Source: Gemmatimonadaceae bacterium (lineage in GTDB: Bacteria > Gemmatimonadota > Gemmatimonadetes > Gemmatimonadales > Gemmatimonadaceae). Taken from it: a DNA stretch of 9,708 bases. Shown here one piece after another: positions 1-7,184 of the stretch. The DNA is taken from positions 1 to 9,708 of the forward strand of contig JAICUE010000072.1 in assembly GCA_025936015.1 (NCBI GenBank), in the 5' to 3' direction. How positions within the stretch are numbered: the first letter of the stretch is position 1; each line of letters begins with the position of its first letter. Position numbers and translations under genes: made by a program. A model generated the notes under the pieces. It was not told the origin of the DNA, made no database searches, and was given only the letters and a program-made list of their open reading frames with translations.

Positions 1-36
1 GCCGCGCGCCCCTTCTGGATCTACGAGGCGCAGTGA
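1..36 (+). CDS. C-terminal end of an upstream gene (partial)
   Basis: The window opens in frame with 11 sense codons reading AARPFWIYEAQ, followed by TGA at 34-36. The stop overlaps the GTG start of the next gene as GTGA, the same junction seen twice more in this window, which is the main reason for treating it as a real gene end. The product cannot be identified from 11 residues. It is probably the preceding member of the same operon. Confidence 0.6.
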   Translation, partial: AARPFWIYEAQ

Positions 37-1367
37 CGCTCGTCGACGAATCACGTCCCGGCGCCGCGAAGCTCGTAAGCGAAGGGCGCCGCGTTGGCGC
101 GGCGCTCGACGCGCGACACGCCATCGTCGTCGTCGCAAACTGGCCTGACGACGCCGCCGCGGTCGCACTCGGCATCGGCGAGGTGCAATCGGCCGCGCGG
201 CGTGTCGTGATCGTCGATCTCGCTGGCGATACGCCGACCCTGATGCGCCTCGTCGACACCGATGATCCGCATGGCCTGTCGGACAGCTTCCGCTATGGGG
301 TCTCACTCAACCGCGTCGCGCAGCCTGTCGGCGAGAGCGGAAACCTGTTCGTCCTCCCGAGCGGTACCGAGCCGGTCGCGGAAGAAGAGATCTATCGCAA
401 CGATCGCTGGCGCCGGCTCGTCGCCGGCTTTCGCGAGGTCGGCGCGCTGCTGGTGCTCGTCGCGCCGCGCGGCGCTCCCGCGCTCGAGGTCCTTCTCGGA
501 TTCACTGACGGTGCGGTGCAGGTCGGCCGCATCGAGGTCCCCGGGCTCGTCCTGGCGAGCGTCGCAGATGCGCGGCGTGAGGCGCCGCCTTCGAGCCTGG
601 CGGAGACGCCGCGCACGCCAGCCGTCGTTCGTGAAGCGACGCCTCCGCGCAGGGTGCGCGGCCGCGTGCTCGCCAGTGCCGCGGCGCTCGCGGCCGCGGC
701 CGTCGTGCTCGTCGCGTTAGGCATTCGCGGTTACGACCGCGGCCAGCCGGCGGCGGCGATCGCTCATTCCAGCGCCACTGACACAGTCGCGAGCGCAACC
801 TCCGCCCGCGCGGTCGATTCGGCGTCAGCCGCGGTCGCGCCCGACATCCCGCCGATTCGCAATCCCGCTGATTCGGCGATCGCCACCACCTACGCGATCG
901 AGATCGCCAAGTTCAGCACGCCGACCGGGGCGCTGATGCAGGTCCGTGACGAAATGCCGAAGACCGCTCCCGCCGCGACATTCGGCGTGGTCGCGATCGG
1001 CGCCGATGGCACCCTCTGGTATCGGGTGATTGCCGGTGCCGCCACCGGGCGCGGCGCGGCCGACTCGGCGCTCGCGGCGCTCCGCGCGACAAGGGTGATC
1101 GACGATCCCGCGGCTGGCGCGATCGTCAGCGTGCCGTTCGCCTACCGGCTCCAGAGCGACGTCGCGCCCTCGTCGGTGCCGGGAATCATCGACGGCTATG
1201 TCGCCCGCGGCGTGCCGGCCTATGCGCTTCTCCAGGCCGACAGCTCGGCGACGATCTACGCCGGTGCATTCGAGACGGCCGAGCAGGCCGCATTGTTCAC
1301 GACCTACCTCCGCGCGGCCGGTGTCGAGCCCGCGCTGACGTATCGACTCGGGAGAGCTCTCCAGTGA
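33..1367 (+). CDS. Membrane-anchored degenerate P-loop (BY-kinase/ParA-like) protein with SPOR-like C-terminus
   Basis: This is a 444-residue protein with three parts. Residues about 25-170 look like a degenerate SIMIBI/BY-kinase (CpsD/ParA-like) fold. VVIVDLAGDTP (58-68) sits where these kinases have VLLIDADLRRP, HGLSDSF (80-86) resembles the family GLSD segment, LFVLPSGTEP (105-114) resembles LxVLPxGxxP, and LLVLVAP (139-145) is the Walker B position without its aspartate. The Walker A site (about 32-48) has no GK(S/T), so ATP hydrolysis is unlikely. One hydrophobic segment (about 211-231) preceded by arginines predicts an N-in anchor. The Ala/Ser/Thr-rich linker is followed by two SPOR-like units (about 286-352 and 388-440). 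SPOR domains bind denuded septal peptidoglycan. The GTG start overlaps the upstream stop by 4 nt, and the stop overlaps the smc start by 4 nt, implying translational coupling. The SPOR assignment is moderately sure; the pseudo-ATPase reading is inference from pattern. Confidence 0.8.
   Translation: MTLVDESRPGAAKLVSEGRRVGAALDARHAIVVVANWPDDAAAVALGIGEVQSAARRVVIVDLAGDTPTLMRLVDTDDPHGLSDSFRYGVSLNRVAQPVGESGNLFVLPSGTEPVAEEEIYRNDRWRRLVAGFREVGALLVLVAPRGAPALEVLLGFTDGAVQVGRIEVPGLVLASVADARREAPPSSLAETPRTPAVVREATPPRRVRGRVLASAAALAAAAVVLVALGIRGYDRGQPAAAIAHSSATDTVASATSARAVDSASAAVAPDIPPIRNPADSAIATTYAIEIAKFSTPTGALMQVRDEMPKTAPAATFGVVAIGADGTLWYRVIAGAATGRGAADSALAALRATRVIDDPAAGAIVSVPFAYRLQSDVAPSSVPGIIDGYVARGVPAYALLQADSSATIYAGAFETAEQAALFTTYLRAAGVEPALTYRLGRALQ
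1350..1356 (+). promoter_or_regulatory. Ribosome binding site of smc within a short palindrome
   Basis: GGGAGAG lies 7 nt upstream of the smc GTG start (1364), a good Shine-Dalgarno match and spacing that supports this start. GGAG can pair with CTCC at 1359-1362, because 1351-1362 (GGAGAGCTCTCC) is perfectly self-complementary, so the site could be partly masked by a 4-bp hairpin. Several 12-nt palindromes are expected by chance in a window of this size and GC content. Confidence 0.55.
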
Positions 1368-4300
1368 GGTTGACCAAGCTCGAGCTGCATGGCTTCAAGT
1401 CATTCGCCGACGCGACCGACATCGTCTTCGAGCAGGGGGTGACGGCCATCGTCGGGCCTAACGGCTGCGGCAAGTCGAACGTCTCCGACGCGATCCGCTG
1501 GGTGCTCGGCGAGCAGCGCGCGCGGATGATGCGCGGCGCGAAGATGGAGGAGGTCATCTTCCAGGGATCGTCGGCGCGGCGTGCCGTCAACCTCGCCGAG
1601 GTCTCCCTGCATTTCGAGAACGATGACGGATCGTTAGGCATCCCGTTCCGCGAGGTCGTGATCACCCGGCGGCTCTCCCGCTCCGGCGACAGCGAGTACT
1701 TCCTCAATCGCACCCCCTGTCGCCTTCGCGACATCGGCGACCTGCTCCGCGGCACCGGGCTTGGCGCCGATTCCGGGGTCGTCATCGAGAGCAAGATGAT
1801 CGACGCGCTGCTGAGCGACCGTCCCGATGAACGGCGCGAGCTGTTCGAGGAAGCGGCCGGCGTCGGGCTCTATCGCGACCGCCGCCGCAGCACCGAGCGC
1901 CGGCTCGAGGAAACGAGTGTCGACCTCCAGCGCCTCGACGACCTCATCGCCGAAGTGCAGACGCAGGTGCGCTCGCTCGCGCGCCAGCGGAAGCGCGCCG
2001 AGCGGCACTCCGAGCTGAACGAGCGCCGCTTCCAGCTCGAGATCGCCGTCGCCGCGCGCGAGATGGCTGCCTGGCACGAGGAGCTCGGCAAGCTCGAGTC
2101 GCGCATCGCCGAGCTGCGCGACGTAGTGCCCGCGAGCGAAGCCCGCGTCCGCGAAGCGGAACAGGAGCGCGAGATCCTCCACGGCGCGCGCGCCGCGGCC
2201 GAAGGACAGCGCGGCGAGCTCGCGCGTCTCGTCGGGACGCAGCGGCAGCAAACGTTGCAGCTGCGTGGCGAGATCGCCGTCGCCGAAGAGCGGCAGCGGA
2301 ACGCGGGCGCACGCCGCCAACGCGCCGAGGAGGAACGCCGCGAGACCGAGACGCACGGTGTCAGGCTCGCCGCCGAGCGCGCCGAAGCTACCGCCGCGCG
2401 CGAGGCCGCCGAGTCCGAGCGTGCCGCCGCGGCCGACCGCCTCGAGCAGTTTGCCGCGACCGAGGAAGACGCGCGCGAGATGGTCGCCGCCGCGCGCGGG
2501 ATCGTCGCGACCGCCGAACGGTCGGTGCGCGAGCTGCAGGACCAGCTGCGACGCCTCGAGCACGACGGCGAAGGAACAGCGCGCGAGCATGGCGAAGTCG
2601 CCCGACGGCTCGAGGCACTCGACGTCGAACGTGAGGCACTCCGCGATGCGCTCTCCGCCGCGAGCCGCGAGCTGACCGACGCCGACGAAGCGTTGCTCCA
2701 GTCGCGCGAAACAGTCGAGGTGACGCGCAGCTCGCTCGAGGAAGCGCGGCGCGCGCACCAGGGTGCGCGCGAGCGTGACGCCGCGGCACGCGGTGAACTG
2801 TTTCGCGCCGACGAGGCGCATACCGCGCTCCAGGGCAAGGTGAACGCACTCGAGACGCTCGAGCGCGAGCGTGTCGGACTCGCGCCCGCGGCCGCGCTGC
2901 TCCTCAAGGAGCGGGCGCAGTTCGGCGCCGGCGCGGTACTCGGGCCGCTCTCCGATTTCCTCACCGTCGACCAGGCCTCGGCGCTGCTCGTCGAGCGCTT
3001 CCTCGGCAACACCGTGCACGCGGTGCTCGTTCGCGATGCGAGCGTGACGGAAGCCATTCGGTCGTGGCACACGGCGACGAATCCGGGGCCGCTGTTGCTC
3101 CTCCCGGTCGACGCGCTGAGCGACAGCGAACAGGGTCACGAGTCATTCCCCGATGCGCTCGTCCACCTCGTCGACGCGGCCTCGCCGGCCCGCGCCTGGG
3201 TGCGCTCGCTGCTCGGCCACGTTCACGCGGTCGACGCGGGGTCGGCATTCGTCGATGCGCGCGGGGCGGTCTGGCTGCCCGGCAGTCAGGCGGGCCCGGG
3301 ACCACTTCGCCGCCGCGCCGAGCTTTCGACCCTGCGCGACGACCTCGCGCACAGCGAGTCGTCGCGACAGGCCGCGTCGGTTGCCGCCGACGAGGCGCGT
3401 GCAACGCTCGACGGCGCGACGCACGCGGCCGAACATGCGGCGGAGGCATTCACCGTCGCGCAGCAGGGAGCACGGCGCGCCGAGGAGTTCCGCGGCGAAC
3501 GCGATCGCGCGCGACAGCGCGCCGAGCGCGAGCTCGCCGATGCGGAAGCGCTCGCGACCCGCCTGACGACCAGGCGCGATGAATTGCGTGAGCGCCTCGC
3601 CGTGCTCGGCGAGGAAGCAAGCGTCGTCGCCGCGGCGCTTGCCGAGCGCGAGGCGACGTTAGGCAGCGCGCGCGAGCAGCTCACCGACGGTGAGGCACGA
3701 CTCGAGGAGGCGCGCGAGCTGCGTACCCGCTGGCAAGTCGAGCAGGCGCAGGCGCAGGCCCGCCTCCAGGTCGCCGCCGATCGCGAGCGCCGGCTCGGCG
3801 ACGAAGCGTCGTCGATGGCGAGTCGGATGCAGACGCTGCATTCGGAGCTCGTCGGGCTGTCCGAGGCGGACAGCGCACTCGCCGAGCAGATGAACGCCTG
3901 GATCATGGACCTCGAGGCGCGCCAGGCGATGCTCGCCGACGGCGAGGCGCGACTCGCCGAGGCCGAACAGGGAGTGACCGCCGCCGACGAAGCGTTAGGC
4001 GTCGCCGAGCGGATGCTCGACGAGGCGCGCCGCCGCGTCGGCGGGCTCGGTGAGGAATTGCACCAGGCCGAGCTGCGCTTCACCGAGCTCTCCGGCCGCC
4101 GCGGCGCGATTCGCGAGCGCCTCGAGACCGAGTGGCGAAAGCCGCTCGAAGAGCTGATTGCCGGCGCGGTCGCGACCGACCTCGATGACGACGCGCTCCG
4201 CGCCGAGGCCGAGGACGTGCGTGGGCAGCTCGAGCAGCTCGGCCCGGTGAACGTCCTCGCGATCGAGGAACACGAGGAGACGCAGCGGCGGCTCGATTTC

Positions 4301-4897
4301 CTCACGGCGCAGCGCACCGACCTCGCCGAGGCGCGCGCATCGCTGCAGCAGGCGATCAAGGAGATCGACACCACCGCCCGCGAGCTCTTCCTCGCGACCT
4401 TCACGCAGGTGCGCGGACACTTCCGCGAGATCTTCATGTCGCTGTTCGGCGGCGGCGAGTGCGACCTGATTCTCGAGAATCCCGAGCTGCCGCTCGACTG
4501 CGACATCGAGATTCACGCGTCGCCGCGGGGAAAGAAGACACAGCGCATCCACCTCCTTTCCAGTGGAGAACGCGCGCTCGTTGCGCTGTCGCTGCTCTTC
4601 GGGATCTTCCTGACGAAGCCGAGCCCGTTCTGCCTGCTCGACGAGGTGGATGCCCCGCTCGACGATGCCAACGTCGGCCGATTCGTCCGGATGCTCAACC
4701 AGTTCAAGAACCGCACGCAGTTCATCGTCATCACCCACAACCCGCGCACGAGCACCGAAGCCGCCGATGCCGTGTATGGCGTGACGATGCAGGAGCCGGG
4801 GGTCTCATCGCTCGTCAGCGTCAGGATGCGGGGTCGCGCGGTCGAGGAGCCGTCAGCGCCGCGCGTGGAAGCTGAAGCGGCCGGGGCACCTGCCTGA
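1364..4897 (+). CDS. smc: Chromosome segregation protein SMC
   Basis: This is the bacterial SMC ATPase, 1177 residues (normal family length), which acts as a dimer with ScpA/ScpB to organise and segregate the chromosome. The N-terminal head begins MRLTKLELHGFKSF and carries Walker A GPNGCGKSN (31-39) and a Q-loop (VIFQGS). Glu/Arg/Ala-rich coiled coil runs from about 166 to 510. The hinge lies at about 515-650, and the return coiled coil runs to about 1000 with the conserved GPVNVLAIEE segment near 960. The C-terminal head has the ABC signature as LSSGE (1065-1069), Walker B FCLLDEVD (1089-1096, catalytic pair D1093/E1094), the D-loop APLDDAN and H-switch ITHN. The signature departs from the usual LSGGE. 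The GTG start overlaps the preceding stop by 4 nt, has a good ribosome binding site, and places the conserved RLTKLELHGFKSF block at the very N-terminus. scpA and scpB are not in this window. Identification is very secure. Confidence 0.98.
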   Translation: MRLTKLELHGFKSFADATDIVFEQGVTAIVGPNGCGKSNVSDAIRWVLGEQRARMMRGAKMEEVIFQGSSARRAVNLAEVSLHFENDDGSLGIPFREVVITRRLSRSGDSEYFLNRTPCRLRDIGDLLRGTGLGADSGVVIESKMIDALLSDRPDERRELFEEAAGVGLYRDRRRSTERRLEETSVDLQRLDDLIAEVQTQVRSLARQRKRAERHSELNERRFQLEIAVAAREMAAWHEELGKLESRIAELRDVVPASEARVREAEQEREILHGARAAAEGQRGELARLVGTQRQQTLQLRGEIAVAEERQRNAGARRQRAEEERRETETHGVRLAAERAEATAAREAAESERAAAADRLEQFAATEEDAREMVAAARGIVATAERSVRELQDQLRRLEHDGEGTAREHGEVARRLEALDVEREALRDALSAASRELTDADEALLQSRETVEVTRSSLEEARRAHQGARERDAAARGELFRADEAHTALQGKVNALETLERERVGLAPAAALLLKERAQFGAGAVLGPLSDFLTVDQASALLVERFLGNTVHAVLVRDASVTEAIRSWHTATNPGPLLLLPVDALSDSEQGHESFPDALVHLVDAASPARAWVRSLLGHVHAVDAGSAFVDARGAVWLPGSQAGPGPLRRRAELSTLRDDLAHSESSRQAASVAADEARATLDGATHAAEHAAEAFTVAQQGARRAEEFRGERDRARQRAERELADAEALATRLTTRRDELRERLAVLGEEASVVAAALAEREATLGSAREQLTDGEARLEEARELRTRWQVEQAQAQARLQVAADRERRLGDEASSMASRMQTLHSELVGLSEADSALAEQMNAWIMDLEARQAMLADGEARLAEAEQGVTAADEALGVAERMLDEARRRVGGLGEELHQAELRFTELSGRRGAIRERLETEWRKPLEELIAGAVATDLDDDALRAEAEDVRGQLEQLGPVNVLAIEEHEETQRRLDFLTAQRTDLAEARASLQQAIKEIDTTARELFLATFTQVRGHFREIFMSLFGGGECDLILENPELPLDCDIEIHASPRGKKTQRIHLLSSGERALVALSLLFGIFLTKPSPFCLLDEVDAPLDDANVGRFVRMLNQFKNRTQFIVITHNPRTSTEAADAVYGVTMQEPGVSSLVSVRMRGRAVEEPSAPRVEAEAAGAPA

Positions 4898-4899
4898 CG

Positions 4900-5358
4900 A
4901 TGCGCCATAACCGATCGAGCAGCGCGATCGCCGGCGCGCTGGCCGTCGCCGCCATCGCGTTAGGCGCGCGACCCGTGCGCGCCCAGGCGACGTTCGCGAC
5001 CCCGCCGATCAACCTGCTCTACCAGAATTTCCCGAATCCGTTTCCGAGCACGACGTCGCAGGTCACCTGCTTCTGGTTCGATCTCGCGCAGCGCTCCGAC
5101 CGCGTGACGCTCGCGGTGTACGATCTGCGCGGGCGGCTGGTGCGGACGATCGTGCCTTCAGCAACCGTGTCGTCGACGCTCGATGCCGGCTACTACGGCC
5201 GCTCGGCGAACAGCCCGACGGCCACCGGCTGCGACCCGCGCTTCACCTGGGACGGCAATGGCAGCGATGGCAGCAGCGTCCCGCCCGGCGTTTACCTTGT
5301 TCGTCTCCACGTCGACGACGCCTGGCAGACGAAGAAGATCGTTTTCCGCGGACCCTGA
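4900..5358 (+). CDS. Small exported FlgD-Ig / type A sorting-domain-like protein
   Basis: This 152-residue protein starts at an ATG 2 nt after the smc stop. An Sec-type signal peptide is visible: arginine near the N-terminus, a hydrophobic core at 9-22, and probable cleavage after VRA (26-28). The mature part matches the pattern of FlgD-type Ig domains and C-terminal secretion/sorting domains: LYQNFPNPFPSTT (40-52), then VTLAVYDLRGRLVRTI (69-84), then FTWDGNGSDG (115-124), then PPGVYLVRLHVDD (128-140), ending TKKIVFRG. Such domains normally sit at the C-terminus of large secreted proteins; here the domain is essentially the whole mature protein. Cys57 and Cys111 are the only cysteines in the mature part and could form a disulphide. 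No strong ribosome binding site is seen, so translation may be coupled to smc. Function is unknown. Either a periplasmic or surface structural role, or a remnant of a larger protein, is possible. Confidence 0.88.
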   Translation: MRHNRSSSAIAGALAVAAIALGARPVRAQATFATPPINLLYQNFPNPFPSTTSQVTCFWFDLAQRSDRVTLAVYDLRGRLVRTIVPSATVSSTLDAGYYGRSANSPTATGCDPRFTWDGNGSDGSSVPPGVYLVRLHVDDAWQTKKIVFRGP

Positions 5359-6117
5359 GTGCGCCTGACGACCGTCGGCACCGGAACCGCGGCCCCGGTC
5401 GCCGACCGGGTACAGGCGGGACATCTGGTCGAGAGTGGCAGCGTGAAGATGCTGCTCGACTGCGGCAGCGGCGTGAGCTTCCGTCTCGCGGCCCTTGGCA
5501 TCGACTGGCGCACGATAACGCACGTCGCGCTGACGCACTTTCACGCTGACCATGTGCTCGACGTCCCGACGCTGCTGACCGCCTGGCGTTATGGAACGCT
5601 GCCCCCACGCAGCGCGCCGCTCGAGATACTCGGACCACCCGGCACCGCGGCATTGATCGACCGGATGACCGAGACGCTCGGCGTTCGCTGGCGGGAGTAC
5701 GGATTTCCGGTGGCGATCCGGGAGATGGTGCCCGGGGAGCGCGTCGTGATCGACGATGATTTCGCGGTCGAGAGCCGATCGGTGCCCCACACGCCGGAGA
5801 GCGTTGCATATTTGATCGAGGGAGCGGCGCAGCGCATCGTCTACTCCGGCGACACCGGCTACGATGAAGGATTCGCGCGCTGGGCGACTGACTGCGACAT
5901 ACTCCTTTGCGAGTGCTCCCTCCCGGCGTCGATGGCGATACCCACCCACCTGACGCCGGAGCAGGTGGGCAGCATCGCGACGATCGCGACGCCGCGATTG
6001 CTCGCGGTGACGCACATGTACCCTCCGGTCGAGAGCGTAGACATTCCCGCGGTGATTGCCGCGCAACACGCAGGACCGGTCGTCGTCTGTCACGACGGCT
6101 GGAACACGGAGCTCTGA
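5359..6117 (+). CDS. RNase Z-like metallo-beta-lactamase-fold hydrolase
   Basis: This 252-residue cytoplasmic-type protein has no signal peptide. It carries the zinc-binding motif THFHADH (59-65; H60, H62, D64, H65), a further histidine at H144 (VPHTPES), the SGDTGYDE motif with D165, the CECS segment (184-187) followed by THLTP (196-200), and AVTHMYP with H219. The N-terminal VGTGTAAP resembles the opening of RNase Z/ElaC-type enzymes, and the order of motifs fits that branch of the superfamily. At 252 residues it is shorter than typical RNase Z (about 300), and I do not see the glycine-rich flexible arm used for tRNA binding. A tRNA 3' processing role is therefore possible but unproven, and another phosphodiesterase activity is equally plausible. 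The GTG start abuts the TGA stop of the preceding gene (TGAGTG), implying coupled translation. Confidence 0.9.
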   Translation: MRLTTVGTGTAAPVADRVQAGHLVESGSVKMLLDCGSGVSFRLAALGIDWRTITHVALTHFHADHVLDVPTLLTAWRYGTLPPRSAPLEILGPPGTAALIDRMTETLGVRWREYGFPVAIREMVPGERVVIDDDFAVESRSVPHTPESVAYLIEGAAQRIVYSGDTGYDEGFARWATDCDILLCECSLPASMAIPTHLTPEQVGSIATIATPRLLAVTHMYPPVESVDIPAVIAAQHAGPVVVCHDGWNTEL

Positions 6118-6124
6118 GAATCTC

Positions 6125-7177
6125 ATGCTGGTCGTGATGCAGCACGGTGCGACGCAGGCGCAGGTCGATGGCGTCGTTCGCACCATCGAGGAAATGGGTT
6201 ACCAGGCGCGGGCGATGCCCGGCGCGCAGCGCACCGCCGTCGGTCTCGTCGGCAACGACGGCCGCGTCGACTCATCGCGCATCGAGGCGCTCGAGGGCGT
6301 GGCACAGGTCATCCACGTCTCGCAACCATACAAGCAGGTCTCGCGGGAGTGGCGCCCCGAGAACACCATCGTGACCATCGCCCCCGGCGTCGCGTTCGGC
6401 GGCGACGAGATCCCGGTGATCGCCGGGCCCTGCTCCGTCGAGTCCGAGGAACAGATCCTCGCCGCCGCGCGCGCCGTGCGCGACGCGGGTGCGGTCGCGC
6501 TGCGCGGCGGCGCATTCAAGCCGCGCTCGTCGCCTTACGCTTTCCAGGGGCTTGGCCGAAAGGGCCTCGAGCTGCTCGCGATCGCCCGCGAGGAAACCGG
6601 GCTCGCGATCGTCACCGAAGCGATGGATGACGAAGGCGCGCATCTCGTCGCCGAGTTCGCGGACTGTATCCAGATCGGCGCGCGCAACATGCAGAATTAT
6701 TCGCTGCTGCGGAGCGTCGGCCGCATCGGCAAGCCGGTGCTGCTGAAGCGCGGCCTCGCGGCCACGATCAACGACCTGCTGCTCAGCGCCGAATACATTC
6801 TCGCCGAAGGGAACAGCCAGGTGATTCTCTGCGAACGCGGCGTGCGCAGCTTCGATCCGGCGGTCCGCAACATGTTCGACCTCACCGCGGTTCCGCTCGT
6901 TCACAAGCTCTCGCACCTGCCGATCATCGCCGATCCGAGTCACGGCACCGGGCTGCGCGACAAGGTCACGCCGATGGCGCGAGCCGCGATCGCGGCCGGT
7001 GCCGATGGCGTGATGGTCGAGGTCCACCCGACTCCGGAGCGCGCACTCTCCGACGGCGGACAGTCGCTCTACCCCGATCAGTTCGCGAGCCTCGTTCGCG
7101 AGCTTCGGGCGATCGCCGGTGCAATCGGGCGGACGCTCGCGGTGCAGCCGGGAACGCGCAGTGCGGCGCGCGTGTAG
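6125..7177 (+). CDS. aroF: 3-deoxy-7-phosphoheptulonate (DAHP) synthase, type I-beta with N-terminal regulatory domain
   Basis: This enzyme condenses phosphoenolpyruvate and erythrose 4-phosphate, the first step of the shikimate pathway. The 350-residue product follows the Thermotoga maritima type enzyme nearly throughout. Residues 1-70 form the ferredoxin-like regulatory domain (MLVVMQHGAT to QPYKQVSRE), which in characterised relatives mediates feedback inhibition by tyrosine and phenylalanine. The barrel starts near 90, with IAGPCSVE (99-106), RGGAFKPR (127-134), IQIGARNMQN (182-191), LLKRG (206-210), DPSHGTG (270-276), VEVHP (298-302) and LSDGGQS (308-314). The expected metal ligands C103, H273, E299 and D310 are all present. 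I chose the ATG at 6125 rather than in-frame codons further upstream because it gives the conserved N-terminus MLVVM and lies 7 nt after the preceding stop. A GGAG 13 nt upstream is at best a weak ribosome binding site. Confidence 0.96.
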   Translation: MLVVMQHGATQAQVDGVVRTIEEMGYQARAMPGAQRTAVGLVGNDGRVDSSRIEALEGVAQVIHVSQPYKQVSREWRPENTIVTIAPGVAFGGDEIPVIAGPCSVESEEQILAAARAVRDAGAVALRGGAFKPRSSPYAFQGLGRKGLELLAIAREETGLAIVTEAMDDEGAHLVAEFADCIQIGARNMQNYSLLRSVGRIGKPVLLKRGLAATINDLLLSAEYILAEGNSQVILCERGVRSFDPAVRNMFDLTAVPLVHKLSHLPIIADPSHGTGLRDKVTPMARAAIAAGADGVMVEVHPTPERALSDGGQSLYPDQFASLVRELRAIAGAIGRTLAVQPGTRSAARV

Positions 7178-7184
7178 CACACTC

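Noticed and set aside
1634..3139. Long open frames opposite smc (also 1870-3072 and 3286-4506)
   Set aside because: They are antisense to strongly conserved SMC coding sequence, rich in Arg/Ser/Ala, lack recognisable motifs, and are expected from GC-rich coiled-coil codons.
4900..5358. Firm assignment as a type IX secretion substrate
   Set aside because: FlgD-Ig domains and sorting domains look alike at this resolution, and no secretion component is in the window.
5394..5410. Perfect 7-bp hairpin (CCCGGTC / GACCGGG, 3-nt loop) early in the MBL gene as an attenuator
   Set aside because: There is no T-tract and it lies inside the coding sequence; several such stems are expected by chance at this GC content.
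6056..6124. Upstream extension of aroF by 23 codons
   Set aside because: It would overlap the MBL gene by 62 nt and add residues not found in the family; the ATG at 6125 gives the conserved N-terminus.
6115..6125. TGAGAATCTCA palindrome at the aroF start as an operator
   Set aside because: The arms are only 5 bp, overlap the previous stop and the start codon, and lie inside an operon; this is well within chance.
5158..6186. 342-codon open frame on the - strand opposite the FlgD-like and MBL genes
   Set aside because: It spans two well-supported + strand genes and their boundary, and has no recognisable domain; it is a codon-bias shadow.
7119..7184. Upstream extension of lolA by 22 codons
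   Set aside because: It would bury the signal peptide and overlap aroF; the ATG at 7185 starts a clean signal sequence.
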